Notes: generated from the sequence alone by a model not told the origin. A DNA stretch of 64,000 nucleotides from Anadara kagoshimensis (GCA_021292105.1 CM037874.1:15358615-15422614), one strand, 5' to 3'; shown: positions 31,139-41,945, counted from the stretch's first letter. Program-made: numbers and translations.

Positions 31139-31490
31139 ATGGTGTTAGTTTTTAGTCACCCTAGAGACTCCTGAAAATTCCTGTGAGATTTTAAATAAAT
31201 TCCTTTTTTTTTTTTTTTACCAAAGAACTATTCTTTTGTTCAGAGAGAGTTTCGTGTAAATTCCACCTAGATTCTCCTGTTTACCAGTTGAATAGAATGG
31301 TTAGGTTTGAAAGGTATTTTACACCATTCAGAATTATTCCACTTGTATCACAGGGTTAGATCTGGACAGGTAAGGGAGTCTGGAGGATGCTATGAACTTT
31401 TACAAGTGAATCAACAGTTTTTCCTACACTGAGATCTTCAAAGATCCATAAGAACCTACTCCATATTTCAGGATATTTCAGGTTGTATCC

Positions 31491-31695
31491 AAACGTGCGA
31501 TTGTGCACTTCAGCAGATGTTACTTTTGTCTATGACATCATTGACACTTTGCTTGGCTACCTTTTTCTGCATTTCAACTCTGCAAGTTGACCCAAAAATA
31601 AGGGATGGGTTGCAATAGTAGCAAAACTTTGTTTCCAAATCTGACAAAAAACAAAAAGTTTTCTGGTAAAGCTAGGCTTCCAGGGATTTTGACTG
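31491..31695 (+). pseudogene. Truncated duplicate of the STMND1-like promoter and first codons
   Basis: Matches 33863-34080 over about 200 bp, starting before the ATG: TGTTACTTTTGTCTATGAC, CTTGCTTGGCTACCTTTTTC, and the ATG at 31605 followed by MGCNSSKTLFPNLTKNKKFS then GKARLPGI. Homology stops there; the frame soon ends. The upstream CRE TGACGTCA is mutated to TGACATCA. It includes non-transcribed upstream DNA, so it arose by DNA duplication. Confidence 0.8.
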
Positions 31696-31796
31696 CCTAC
31701 ATTGTATTCTAAGTTGGTACAGATCCTCGTGTGAGGTTGTTTGTCAGTTTGTATGCCGAATGTTTTCTTTGGGTACTCAAGTTTTTCCAGATTTGA

Positions 31797-31850
31797 CGAC
31801 TTTGATATAAGTGAAAAAATCTTGACCTGAGCGTAAAACTCTATCTTTTC
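31797..31850 (+). repeat. SINE family A tail
   Basis: TTTGATATAAGTGAAAAAAT, CTTGACCTGAGCGTAAAACT. Confidence 0.55.
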
Positions 31851-31959
31851 ATTTCATATATCGCATAATTCTGGTTCATAGTGGTCAATTATCTTGCATT
31901 TGTGACATTTTAGCCTTTTTTAAATATTTCTGTTAGTTGGGTTCAAAAGAACATGTAAA

Positions 31960-32262
31960 ACATTGGTTTGGATTGATCAATATCCGTTCAAGTAGTTTGA
32001 ATGTTTTAAATGTATACAAATGTAGTGCTTGATAAACAACTTTATTGTTTGTATTTATGTAAGTAACTGTAAATATTATTGAAAATAAAAATAATTTAAA
32101 TGCATGTACAAGTTTGTGTTTTTATCCAGTGGAAAGAAAATATATGTAATATAACATACAATAAACTGTCTTTGTAGTGATGACCAACAAAGCACTTAAA
32201 CCACACCAATAGATATTGTCTTGTCAACTATGAATTACTGCTCACACGGTTAACTCATGGAG
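31960..32262 (+). repeat. Duplicated non-coding block, copy 1
   Basis: Homologous to 43440-43760: AACTGTAAATATTATTGAAA, AAGCACTTAAACCACACCAA, TCTTGTCAACTATGAATT, TTAACTCATGGA. Contains AATAAA-like signals, so it could be an old 3' UTR. Confidence 0.75.
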
Positions 32263-32540
32263 TGATTGATTGCTTAGGGTTTTATGTCCCAGTCAAGAAT
32301 ATTTCACTTATATCGAGGTTTCACCAGTCAAAAAACAGTCACTACCTTTTTTAAGGTTTTTCTTGAACAGACCCTGGTCAGGCTTCGAATCCACCACTTT
32401 TCACATATGAAGCAAAGACTCTACCAAATGATTGGTTGCATTGGGTTTTATGTCAAAAATATTTCACTTATATTGAAGCGTCACCACCTATAGCTTTGCA
32501 TTGTGTTTAGGGCAATGTGCAGGGAGGGTTCTTTAACCGA
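32262..32540 (-). repeat. SINE family A pieces in reverse orientation
   Basis: Two inverted tails: GTCCCAGTCAAGAATATTTC then ACTTATATCGAG (about 32287) and AATATTTCACTTATATTGAA (about 32458), separated by inverted body sequence CAGTCACTACCTTTT. Confidence 0.7.
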
Positions 32541-32747
32541 ATTCGCTTAAATGTACCAACTCTACCATGGCATGGATAATCACTTTTGAACAGTGACACT
32601 GATATCGCCAATCCCATCTCTGTCAAGCAATATCTAATGGAAACCCGCTTCTTCTTCATCATCTGCAGCAGCAACAAAACCAATGTCACCACCATCATGA
32701 TTTATCATCTTCCTCGGAACTACTCGTGTGGCACCAACATCACCATT

Positions 32748-32925
32748 GTCCACTCCGGTAATTCAGTTGATAAAGTGCTATCCCAGCTGTTAGTGGGAGG
32801 TCGATTTGTGGGTTCCGACACCCACCGGGTTCAAAAGAGGCCCCGTGTCACGGTAGGCAATCCCAGCTGTATAATGCCATAAAGGCAGCCCACATTGGGA
32901 CATTTAACACCATTATTCAACTCAA
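32748..32925 (+). repeat. SINE family A, diverged but near full length
   Basis: CGGTAATTCAGTTGATAAAG, GTGGGAGGTCGATTTGTGGG, ACACCCACCGGGTTC, TGTATAATGCCATAAAGGCA, GGGACATTTAACACCATTAT. Confidence 0.7.
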
Positions 32926-33388
32926 TCATTGCCATCGTCGTTGTCGTCTTCGTCGTCATTCATCATCACTTCTTATGTCAAGCCATAATCATGGTTACAT
33001 CATCAGCAACATATCTTATGTCGCCACCACGGCTATCATCATCATAAGCACGACTTTCCTACGTTCAACACTCTCAGTACTTTGAATACAAGACGTCAGA
33101 CCCGGCGGGGGTTTAACCCAACGAATTCCCACATATGAAGCGAACACTAACCAAAACGAGCTAATGTAGTAATTTTATGGCACTGTGACAACATTTTTTC
33201 GCATTTTAAGTTCTTACACACGTGCGCGCTACTTAAATAGATTCGATTTTTACTCCTGTAGATTCTAGTTAAGTTTTTCAGAAGGCTCTGAAAAGTTTAG
33301 GCCATAAATAAATAAACCCAAAAGGCAGCTCGGGACAGACTGATCCAGGATTTTATTTGGTTGAAAATTTCCACGTCCAGACAATTGT

Positions 33389-33668
33389 AGGCCCCGGTGG
33401 CCTAATGGATAAGAAGTCAGTATACAAATCCAGAGAAGCTCACCGCTGCGAGTTCGAGTCTCGCTCAAACCACATGTTGGAAAGTGACTCGGTGAATTGA
33501 TACCTTAAAGTCGCCTTGAGAGACAGACCATAAACACACTCGCACTTCACATGCATACACGAACTTGTTCATAAATAATATTATTAATCTATAGAGATTA
33601 ATAAAGTAGTTCTCGTCGCGAATAGCTGAAACATTGCTGATGCGACGTTAAGCAACATTCAACAACAA
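33389..33668 (+). repeat. SINE family B (tRNA-Arg-like head), full length
   Basis: Head GGTGGCCTAATGGATAAG with B box GAGTTCGAGTCTCGC, body ACACACTCGCACTTCACATG, tail GCGAATAGCTGAAACATTGC then GATGCGACGTTAAGCAAC. Other copies at 43923-44300 and 57195-57410. Confidence 0.85.
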
Positions 33669-33905
33669 GGACAACGACATATTGCAGTCATTTTTATGTC
33701 AATAGCATCTTTAAGAATAAGGAATATAATGCTTTTGATTTTGGAATACTATCTTTCAAAAAATTTTTAAATGTATCTAGATAATTTTACTGCGCTTTAA
33801 GCTTAGGTCGTGTCCAGTATCGTATTGTTTCTAATAACGTTCTCCCAAAAACAGTCTGTACTAAAACGCGCGATTGCGCAATTCAGCGGATGTTACTTTT
33901 GTCTA

Positions 33906-33913
33906 TGACGTCA
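33906..33913 (+). promoter_or_regulatory. CRE (TGACGTCA) upstream of the STMND1-like gene
   Basis: A perfect cAMP-response-element core 78 bases before the ATG, in the segment duplicated at 31.5 kb, where it is mutated. Function is inferred only. Confidence 0.4.
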
Positions 33914-33990
33914 TTGATATCCTTGCTTGGTTACCTTTTTCTGCGCTTCAACTCAGCGAGTAGACGCAAAAATAAGGCCAATAGTCAGAG

Positions 33991-34386
33991 ATGGGTTGCA
34001 TTAGTTGTAAAACAGTGTTTCCAAATCCGACAAAAAACAAAAAGCTTGGTGGTAAAGCAAGGCTTCCAGGCATTCCGAAGAAGGAGAAAGAGAAAGTGCT
34101 TTTAGAAAGGAAAAAGCTCTTAGAACAGCTCAATATTGTTGATATCGACCAAGAAAAGGTCAGAATACTTCAACAACTTGAAGAAGAAAGCATAAATGCC
34201 AAGAAAGCTTCTGGTGGAGTAGCATACGTCTTTGGAGATGAGGGTGAAGAGGAGAAAGCTAAACCAAAACGCCCTCCACGGAAACTGATAGAAAGATTGG
34301 AAAGGCCATCTACACCACAGGGATTTAATTCCGAAGAGAAGGAAATGATGGTGGAATGTTTGAAAAATGAGTGTTTGCAAGAAAAG
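33991..34386 (+). CDS. STMND1: STMND1-like exon 1
   Basis: 132 codons from the acylation-type MGC start to NECLQEK, then donor GTATTG in phase 0. The open frame continues past the donor only as low-complexity Phe/Leu ([14 protein letters not shown]), which supports the splice. Confidence 0.78.
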
Positions 34387-37029
34387 GTATTGATATCCGA
34401 AGAAAAATTTATTTATTTATTTTATTTTATATTTTTTTATTTTATCATTTCGGGATTGTTATTTTTCAGGGGATTGGTTTTCTTATTGGGATTTTTTTAA
34501 TTCTATACTTGTTACCCAATACTTACAGCATGTTTATAATTGCTAGAATCCCGTTTGTACGCCCATTAAAGACGGGACTTATTGTGTAATTGTGTCGTCC
34601 GTCCAGCATGTTTGTTGAATTCGTCTCGCCTATTTTTTTCAAATTTGGCATGTGCTATCGGAATCATATGAAGATATACATATCGTAAAATGAAGATACT
34701 GCATGGAATAATTCAGGAATCATTGCCCTTTGAGTGCCAATCCAGGATATAATGTAAAAATGCAAGAAAGGTTTTTTTTTTTATTTTTCATTTAATTCCT
34801 TTCAAATTTGGTATGAATTTAGAACAAGAAACAATGTTAAACATACAGAACGTGTTTTTGTGTCGCGTTTCCATTTTACAGAATTGGAGTTATGCTTCTT
34901 TGTATCTAGTTTCTAGTATCTTGTGTTTAATGTTCTTTGGGGCGCAACTTGTCCCAAAGTTTTCAACCGAATGTTTTCAAATTTGACATGTGTTGTCAGC
35001 ATCATGAAGATGTGCAAATTGTAAAATGAAGGTGCTGCATGGAATTATTCAGGAGTTATAACCCTTTGAATGTTAAATATTATACATGATCTTGACTGTC
35101 AACAATAGTTGACGTTTCCAAAAGAGTTTTACCTCCTCTTATTATTCTTACTTACATTGTAGACATTAGCGGGCGTGTATTGTCCCGCTCAGTGGCGCTT
35201 TTGTTCGGAGATTGTAGCTACATTTTTTCTAATGACATCATTTTATTAGGACGTGTCTAATGTACAATGTCAGTCTCTACTCAAAATTACCAATGCGGTA
35301 GCTCAGTTCCTAGATGGTCGTTTTGTAATTGGGAGGTCGTGGGTTCGAACCCCGACCGGGTCTGACCCAAGACTAGACAGTGGGTAGTGACTGAATGAAA
35401 GTCACGGTTCTTTCGGATGGGAACTTAAAATAAACGAGGTCCTGTCTCACGGTGGGCTTGGCACGATCTAAAGAACCCTGCTGTAAAATGCCATCAGCGC
35501 AACCGGCACAGACAAAACTTCTGCACCTTCGCTTATAGAAGACGACGTCTTGATATAAGTGAAATATTCTTGACTGGGACGTTAAACACCATTACTTAAA
35601 CTTTCTGCTCAAAATCCTATTTCAAATTTATGACATATGATAACATTTAGAATCAACACACGATTACATTCCTATCTACATCTGCCACGTGTAGAATTCA
35701 AAATTATCAAACTATCAGGACACAAAAAATTGACACGTAATTATTTTTCAATCTTAGGGCCGATCAGCAAGAGTATCTGAAGAAAGGAGATTCATAGCCG
35801 AGATGAATCGAGAGAATGCTTTGAAGTTAAAAGCACGCATGCTTGAGAAGAAGCTGAGAGAGCGCGAAGAGAAACAACATGCAGCAAAGATGAGAAAAGA
35901 ACAAGTAACATTTGATGCCAGTGTCCGTAACGCAGAAAAACAACAAAAGGCAAAACAGAGAAGACAAACAGCAGGAGGAGAACAAAGTGTCTACGACAAT
36001 GAGGGGAAAGAAATGAGACCAAATGATGTCAAAGAAACAAGCCAAAATGATGTGAAGGAAACAAGCCAAGCCAGCCAAAATGATGTAAAGGAAATAAGGA
36101 AAATTGAGGTGAAAGAAATAGGCCAAATTGATGCCAAAGAAACAGGCAAAATTGATGTTAAGGAAACAAGCAAAGCTGATGTCAAAGAAACAAGCAGAAT
36201 TGACATCAAAGGAACAAGCAGTGGCTTAAAAACAGATTTCAGATGTGATAGTGGTGAGTTAGAAAATGATTTGACTTCACAATAGACTTTTATTAATAGA
36301 CATTTTATCTTAGCAGACCAGAGACCTGGGTGGCCAAATGGTTTAAAGTGCATTCAGACGGATCACAACACCTCTAACTGCCTAAGTTCGAATCCTACAC
36401 TGGCGGATCTGGTGTAAGACAGTTTGTCAGTTAGCTTGTCATACGTAAATGGTTTTCTTCGTACACCCCGGTTTTCTCCACCGCCCAAAACTTTACCGCC
36501 TCCATATAAGTGTAAGACTTTTGACTGCGGCGTAAAACACGATCACCCAACTTCACTCTTTACAGGTTTTTCCGGGCACACAGAAATGACCACATTGATA
36601 AAAGTAAAATAATTAATCTAGACGTGAGCGTATAATAAACATTACCCCACTCCACTCTTAACAGGTTTTCTCCGGTCCGGTTTCCTCCACAACCCAGAAC
36701 GGACCACATCTATAAAAGTAAAATAATCTAGACGTGGGCGTAATAAACAAGGTAGTTCCATACCATGGTGACGTCGACGTTTTGTGCGTACGGTCGAAAT
36801 GTTTGATTTGACGTCTTTTTCATCTATGACGTCACGAATATGTGGTCTTTGGCGCCTACAGAATTTTGGCGGGAACGCTGTTACGCGTATCGTTTAGATG
36901 TATTTTCTGCATTCACAAAAGATTATAATTCACATTATTGACATTATCAGTGGCGTACCGCCCTATACGCAAAAACGCAAGTGCGTACACATAAATTGGT
37001 CACAAAAATTATTTTAAAATAAAAAAAAT

Positions 37030-37114
<85 letters not shown>

Positions 37115-39697
37115 CAAATTTTCCGGCTAGTTTGTATGGAGCCGTTATCACCATGCCCCCTACAACAGCCACTGCCGAGAGAAGTTTCAGTGCGCTGAAA
37201 CGTCTCAAAACTTATTTAAGAAGCACAATGAAAGAAGATCATCTTTCATCTCTTGCATTAATGCACATACATCATGAGACGGACGTCGACGTAGAAACAG
37301 TTATTGACAAATTTAACGGCCAGAAGAAGAGGAAAATTAACTTCGAATGACCAATAAATACTAATATACATTTGGAAACCGTGGGCTACGATTATTAAAA
37401 TAATCTCAAAATCTTAAAAATACTAATTCAGATTTCAATAAATTATGCATCATCATTTGTAATCGGAGCTAAAATCTGAAAATCTTTCAAATTATCAAAC
37501 CAAAATTTTTTATCCATTTAAATCTATGATACAAACGCAGAGAACATGTGTTGTTAAACCTGGTACTTAACCTCCCACTCCTAAGGATCAGTAGGATCAA
37601 CATATTTAAAATTTGTAATTTAGCTCCAATTTGTATCAAAAATTTAACACAAGAAGGTATTGTATATCTGTCTCAAAATGCAAGAAAAGCCGTTTTGAAG
37701 CATATAGATTTCAAAATTTTCCGGGGAGCATGCCCCCGGACCCCCCCCCCCCCCCCTAGCGTCGTCGCACATTCGGCGCTCCAAGTTTGCGTACACATAT
37801 AATCGGGTCACGGTACGCCACTGATTATAATATTAAATTTGAGTACTATTTAAAAGAACTAATCTAATTGCATAAGAAAGATCTACGCTGTTGAGGGCAC
37901 AATTCTAAATAATTGAAAGATTTGAGTACACCGTTTAAAATTTGAATTACTGTGATGTAAATGCTGCTTCATGTGACTTTTTTGGTGAATTTAAATACAG
38001 ATAGTATGACGGAAACTGACGATTCTTCAATAAACATAATGTATAATAATTTTTATCGGTGTCAAATTGACCATGCTCTTGTATTTGCGTTTCATTTCGG
38101 CTGCCTAGAATCAAGAACTCTTCATCAATATATACGAATTCCCCTTTCCACTTTAATTCATGTGTTTGGTAACGGTTGCTATGGGTACAGACCATATGAA
38201 ATTCAAAACTGGTTTTGTTTTGCACAACCAAAATAGCTCAAAATAGGTGTTTTTAATAATTATTTGTTAATAACAAACGAAAACATGCGTTCATAATAGT
38301 ATACTTAGGCATTAATGGTATCTTCTTATGTAAGGAATGGGGCTTTTTTTCTTGTTTCTTGATTTTGATGCAATTTTATGAAAAAAGTAGCTTGACGACC
38401 CCCTATTTTTTGTTTCCGAAAATCAAACTTATATATTTATGTGCAATATATGTGAAAATCAGGGGTCGTATTCGACTTAGTTTTTTAATTATCTACAAAT
38501 TTACGAAAGGGTGATACTTTAAGTTTTCCAGAATTTTAATGTTCTCTCTTGATAGGTGGCGCTGTAGAAAATCTTCACGTCACCGGAAGTAAAATTCCAT
38601 TAATCCAAATAATCTTCATGACATTATGGTTAATTTAAATGCAAGACACTTTTGGTTTCTAAACATGACAAAAAATCATTAAAGCTTATTTGTTGATACC
38701 AGCATACTTTGATAATTTATCCCGTGAAAATGGCCACCAGGTGGCGCTTCAGAACTTCTTAAGCAAGTCGAATACCTACCCTGAACTTTTGGCATGTTGA
38801 ATGGTTTATGTCCATGTACAACATATCAAAATTTCAATATGTGTTTTCAGGCGATTTGTAAAGTATGCAACTACCTTAACATATACCATACTTTAGTTAC
38901 TGTTGAATTATATATATTTTTTTCGTGGTGTCCAATCTTTTTGGATAAGAAAACTAAACAAAACTTATTATTTTCTTGGCTGATTACTGTGCGATTTCAA
39001 CAGAAATTACATACTTATTACTAATTCTTTGCTATAGATTAATTACTAATATATTATTTCATTGACATATAAATTCGTGAGCCAGGGTGTCCACGAAATT
39101 AACGAAAATTTGGACAACATGAAAATAAACGATTTCACAGCCGCCTATAAAGAAAGGACAATTGGAAGGGTAAAGGACCAATTCCCTCTGGAAATCGCAA
39201 ATATAAAAAAACTATCCCCTTTATGATCCATAAGAAGGCCCCGTTTTACAATTATTCCTTAACTTAAATCTGGGAAATTCTATACTGTAATACTTTTGTT
39301 ATTTTAACATAGTGTCATTTTGAACATCAGCTAAAACTTATTACAGCTATATTATAATTTTGTTGAAACTTTGTACTTGTAGCACCAAAATTTACTAGAT
39401 TTAGATTAGTTAAGGAATGCTTGTGAACCGGGGGCCAGTTATGTTACTGTTAATTATTTATATAAAATAAAATACTGCGAAATATCCATCATAATCATTA
39501 ATTAAGATTTTGTCATGTCTAATTCTGTATTGCTAACGATAAACGGAATTTTTAGAAGCAGAGTGTGGAAATCGCCCTGTATATTTGTGTATATTCTACA
39601 TTTAAAAGTTTTCAAAATAAAAGATGTTAATAGAAAGAAATTCTTTTAATTCCTAAAATTCCCTTTTTTCATTTCAGGTTTGCCAGAAGTCAATTAA
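33991..39697 (+). CDS. STMND1: Stathmin-domain protein, STMND1-like, three exons
   Basis: Exons 33991-34386, 35758-36253 and 39678-39697; an unspliced reading of exon 2 ends instead at 36285. The N-terminus MGCISCK has the Gly2 and Cys3/Cys6 of dual N-myristoylated and palmitoylated proteins; vertebrate STMND1 also starts MGC. Residues about 75-110 ([20 protein letters not shown] then PPRKLIERL) fit the stathmin N-terminal hairpin region, and exon 2 begins with a long helix, [20 protein letters not shown] then [20 protein letters not shown], like the stathmin repeat. Stathmins bind alpha/beta-tubulin and favour microtubule disassembly. An octapeptide repeat follows (about eight copies of DVKETSQN-like units). 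Predicted length about 300 residues. STMND1 is my best match, but a more distant stathmin relative is possible. Confidence 0.68.
34540..35070. repeat. Dispersed-repeat modules in STMND1-like intron 1
   Basis: Two similar modules of about 110 bp (near 34625-34740 and 34970-35080) share TTTTCAAATTTG, CATGTG, ATCATATGAAGAT-type and AAAATGAAGATACTGCATGG then AATAATTCAGGA. A relative lies near 30835-30990. Confidence 0.6.
35288..35608 (+). repeat. SINE family A, full-length copy with 8-bp target duplication
   Basis: Head GCGGTAGCTCAGTTCCTAGA with B box GTGGGTTCGAACCCCG, body GGGTCTGACCCAAGACTAGA, GATGGGAACTTAAAATAAAC, GAACCCTGCTGTAAAATGCC, tail AAGTGAAATATTCTTGACTG then GGACGTTAAACACCATTACT. CTCAAAAT flanks it at 35280-35287 and 35609-35616. 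Reference copy for the family here. Confidence 0.88.
35758..36285 (+). CDS. STMND1: STMND1-like exon 2 with octapeptide repeats (alternative stop)
   Basis: Acceptor TTTTTCAATCTTAG. Codes for the long basic/acidic helix, then [16 protein letters not shown] and eight repeats such as [16 protein letters not shown] and ADVKETSR (36024-36225, 24-bp period with one 9-bp insertion). Read through, it ends ELENDLTSQ and TAA-type stop at 36285. A consensus donor GTGAGT at 36254, after a G in phase 1, can instead splice to 39678. Confidence 0.72.
   Translation, partial: GRSARVSEERRFIAEMNRENALKLKARMLEKKLREREEKQHAAKMRKEQVTFDASVRNAEKQQKAKQRRQTAGGEQSVYDNEGKEMRPNDVKETSQNDVKETSQASQNDVKEIRKIEVKEIGQIDAKETGKIDVKETSKADVKETSRIDIKGTSSGLKTDFRCDSGELENDLTSQ
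36327..36740 (+). repeat. SINE family C (different tRNA-like head), plus partial second unit
   Basis: Head GGGTGGCCAAATGGTTTAAA with B box AAGTTCGAATCCTAC, body GGTTTTCTCCACCGCCCAAA, tail CATATAAGTGTAAGACTTTT then GACTGCGGCGTAAAACACGA. Then two copies of a CAGGTTTTTCCGG / ATAAAAGTAAAATAA / TCTAGACGTG segment (about 36560-36640 and 36660-36740). Confidence 0.7.
37033..37110. repeat. GA and GT microsatellite
   Basis: (GA)n followed by (GT)n inside the hAT remnant. Confidence 0.95.
37118..37350 (+). pseudogene. hAT transposase C-terminal dimerisation domain, fragment
   Basis: The frame after the GT repeat reads [20 protein letters not shown] then [18 protein letters not shown], the hallmark hAT C-terminal motif (S/T-A-ERSFS-LK-I-K-LR). 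It stops at 37350. The catalytic domain is absent, so no active transposase. The apparent MCVCVC start is just microsatellite. Confidence 0.85.
37738..37757. repeat. C homopolymer
   Basis: About 16-18 consecutive C, a likely length-error site. Confidence 0.9.
37824..39236. other. STMND1-like intron DNA, no feature seen
   Basis: Overlapping 90-codon frames on both strands at about 37950-38235 have no family match or splice context. Short TAGGTGGCGCTGTAGAAAA and AGGTGGCGCTTCAGAAC segments near 38556 and 38740 may be fragments of one repeat. Confidence 0.45.
39237..39436. repeat. MITE family M4, diverged copy
   Basis: GGCCCCGTTTTACAATTATT then CCTTAACTTAAA at the left; TTAGTTAAGGAATGCTTGTG then AACCGGGGGCC at the right. 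Confidence 0.8.
39678..39697 (+). CDS. STMND1: Alternative STMND1-like terminal exon
   Basis: Strong acceptor CCCTTTTTTCATTTCAG. Joined in phase from 36253 it encodes GLPEVN and TAA. A duplicate at 42184-42201 differs only at synonymous positions in this frame (TTG/TTA, GTC/GTT), which favours real coding use, though that copy lacks an AG acceptor. Confidence 0.5.
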
Positions 39698-40270
39698 TGC
39701 TGCAAGATACAAGAAATAAAAAAAGAAAAATAATACAACACCAACCGACTTCAGCAATATTGTGTAATGATCAGGCGGAATAACTCTTACATGGACATTT
39801 GACAAACCTCGTTACCACGAGCTATCGATTACTGACCATTGGGTAAGTGACATCCTGACATGGTCATAATGAGATTTAACTTGAATGACCTGATGACGGT
39901 AAAAATGAATCTAAGAGATATTCCAAGTATAACAGCAAATTAATTTTAATGTTTACATGAAGAGGAAAATATACCAGTTGAGAGAAAGAAAAAGTAGAGA
40001 GGTAGAAGATGTACTGTTTGATTGTCATTTCTAAGATTTGACCTTGCGACCTTGAACCTTGACCTATGCATCTAAATTTGATATGTAATACGTCGTCTTA
40101 GGTTAATTTATATTAATATTTTTGCCAAATTTGATCACAATCCATCCATAGGCGGGGAAGATACGATAATGGGACGGGCAGACGGACAGGGTGATTCACA
40201 TACACCCTAAACTTCGTTTGCGGGGTAAAACTAGTTTTAATATCAAAACACAATTGAAAGCATAACTTAC
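39698..40270. other. Possible 3' UTR of the STMND1-like gene and dispersed repeat
   Basis: GTACTGTTTGATTGTCATTT, TTTGACCTTGCGACCTTGAA and GGACGGGCAGACGGACAGGG (about 40010-40235) are dispersed repeat; part recurs near 40530-40625. Confidence 0.45.
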
Positions 40271-40438
40271 ACCACAATGTTCATCACCGTTAAACAGCTG
40301 TGGTGGTAGTAGATCAGGAATTCCAGCTTTAGCTCGCATTTCTTCCCGTGAATCTTGGTCCTTACATAAGTCTATTTCTTGATATTGTATCTTTTTACCA
40401 TCTAGTACTAGCTTGATTCTGTTCTGTTTTGTCGAGAG
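40271..40438 (-). CDS. SH3BGRL: SH3BGRL-family exon (thioredoxin-fold, SH3-binding glutamate-rich-like)
   Basis: Minus-strand exon with acceptor TTTATTTTCAG and donor GTAAGT; 56 codons, phase 0. Encodes LSTKQNRIKLVLDGKKIQYQ, EIDLCKDQDSREEMRAKAGI, PDLLPPQLFNGDEHCG. This is the central part of the SH3BGR/SH3BGRL family: compare LDGKRIQYQLVDIS, RDEMRALAG and PPQIVNGDQYCG of SH3BGRL3. These are small thioredoxin-fold proteins without the CxxC active site. The first exon (M-V-x-V-Y-x-S) and the last exon (GDY...FL-L) were not found. The gene would run antisense within the span of the STMND1-like 3' region. Confidence 0.85.
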
Positions 40439-41500
40439 CTGAAAATAAACAAATTTGTAAGACCATCATCATCGTCATCACCACTGTCAATTAGTCTCCT
40501 GGCCCAAACTCCGCCTACGTGGGGAAATCTAAGATTTGACCCCATGACCTTGTCCTCTAACCTACACACTTAAATTTGGTATGCAACACGTCGTCACATG
40601 CGAGGTTTGATCAAAATTCACTCATATATTAGAGTTTTTGATATTGTGACGGGTCTGTATACCCTTCATGCACATTGCCCTGGGCGCACGACAAAGGTCG
40701 AAATTTCTACCACTTAACCTATAAAGCTGCTGACGTCTCGACATATGTGAAATATTCTTGACGGTCATATAAACTATGATGTCAGATGCTCTTCACATTT
40801 TTCGCAAACATTTAAAATTGTATCAAATTAATGTTATTTGTAAATTAATCAATTAAGTCTAAAATGATCTCCGGAAATACGCGTATAGTCGAAGCGAGCA
40901 CACCGGTTTCCTCCACATTTAAAATTACAGGCTAGAGCGTGAAACATCAATTAGTGTGACGTATTGATACGTCACTCCACTCGTCATAAATATAAACTGT
41001 ATCGAATGTTTTCGCAAATCGGTTAATATAGAGTACCGTATTATATATATACACGTACTACAGTCACTGTATAATACTATACAACATCAAATGCTTCTCT
41101 TAAGCTAATTGATACAAATATTCAGGCATAATTTTCATACTTTTATATTTCATGAAGTTAATTTCATGATGGTAATAAAATCTATTCATACAAACATCCA
41201 AATCGTCTTTGCTTTGAAACCCCTCACTTTTTTAACAACAACCCCAGGTTTCATGATGATAATAATAATTGCAAACACCTGCACGACCTTTAACTGATTT
41301 AGTTAAAACCGTTATCTTCTACAAAGAATTCTGAAGAGATACAAACTTTATCCGACTGATTAATCTGCGAAATCTGATACGGCTTATGGTAAGAGTTGTG
41401 GAAAAAACAATGATTGTATAATTATTTTGTTATAAAATTCATATAGGAACGTAAAAAGTAAAAAAAAGCGTTTTAACCAGTAGCTTACAGTTGATGCTGA
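40439..41500. other. Spacer with weak SINE tail
   Basis: A family A tail, GACGTCTCGACATATGTGAA then ATATTCTTGACGG, lies near 40730-40770. The rest has no recognised feature; the missing upstream SH3BGRL exon was looked for and not found. Confidence 0.4.
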
Positions 41501-41519
41501 TTAAGTTTGTTTTGCCGAA

Positions 41520-41616
41520 AGAATGGTGGTGGTACTGGTACCGTTGGTGGTGATGGCGCCGTGATAATGATTTCATTTTGATGAACATGGTGGTGGCGGG
41601 GGTAGTGTGGTGGTTA

Positions 41617-41647
<31 letters not shown>

Positions 41648-41875
41648 AGTGGTGATGGTGGTGATGAAAGTGAACTTTCAGATAAGCTGAATTTAACAGA
41701 AATGTTATTTTTAAATTTGAATATGATGATGACGATGGTGATAATGGAAGTGGTGGTGATGGTGATAGTGATGATGCTGATGATGATTACGTCGTGGCGG
41801 TGTGGTAGTGATGATGATGATGATGGTGATAGTGTTGTAGTGACGATGCTGATGATAACGTCGTGGTGGTGGTAG

Positions 41876-41933
<58 letters not shown>

Positions 41934-41945
41934 AATGATAATGAT
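41520..41945. repeat. GGT/GAT trinucleotide microsatellite
   Basis: Mixed GGT and GAT triplets, a pure (GAT)n at about 41873-41930. Two diverged units with GATTACGTCGTGGCGG-type segments. The antisense Ser/His frame is the repeat. Confidence 0.95.

Larger units (their letters stand above)
36948..37823 (+). mobile_element. Internally deleted hAT-type DNA transposon
   Basis: 876 bp bounded by CAGTGGCGTACC and its complement GGTACGCCACTG, with subterminal CGTACACATA segments also inverted. ATTAT flanks both ends (36943-36947 and 37824-37828), i.e. a 5-bp match and not the usual 8 bp. It contains the last part of a hAT transposase, a GA/GT microsatellite and a C homopolymer. Confidence 0.75.

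Noticed and set aside
37947-38236. Overlapping frames of about 90 codons on both strands
   Set aside because: Neither has a domain or splice context, and mirrored open frames are common by chance in such DNA.
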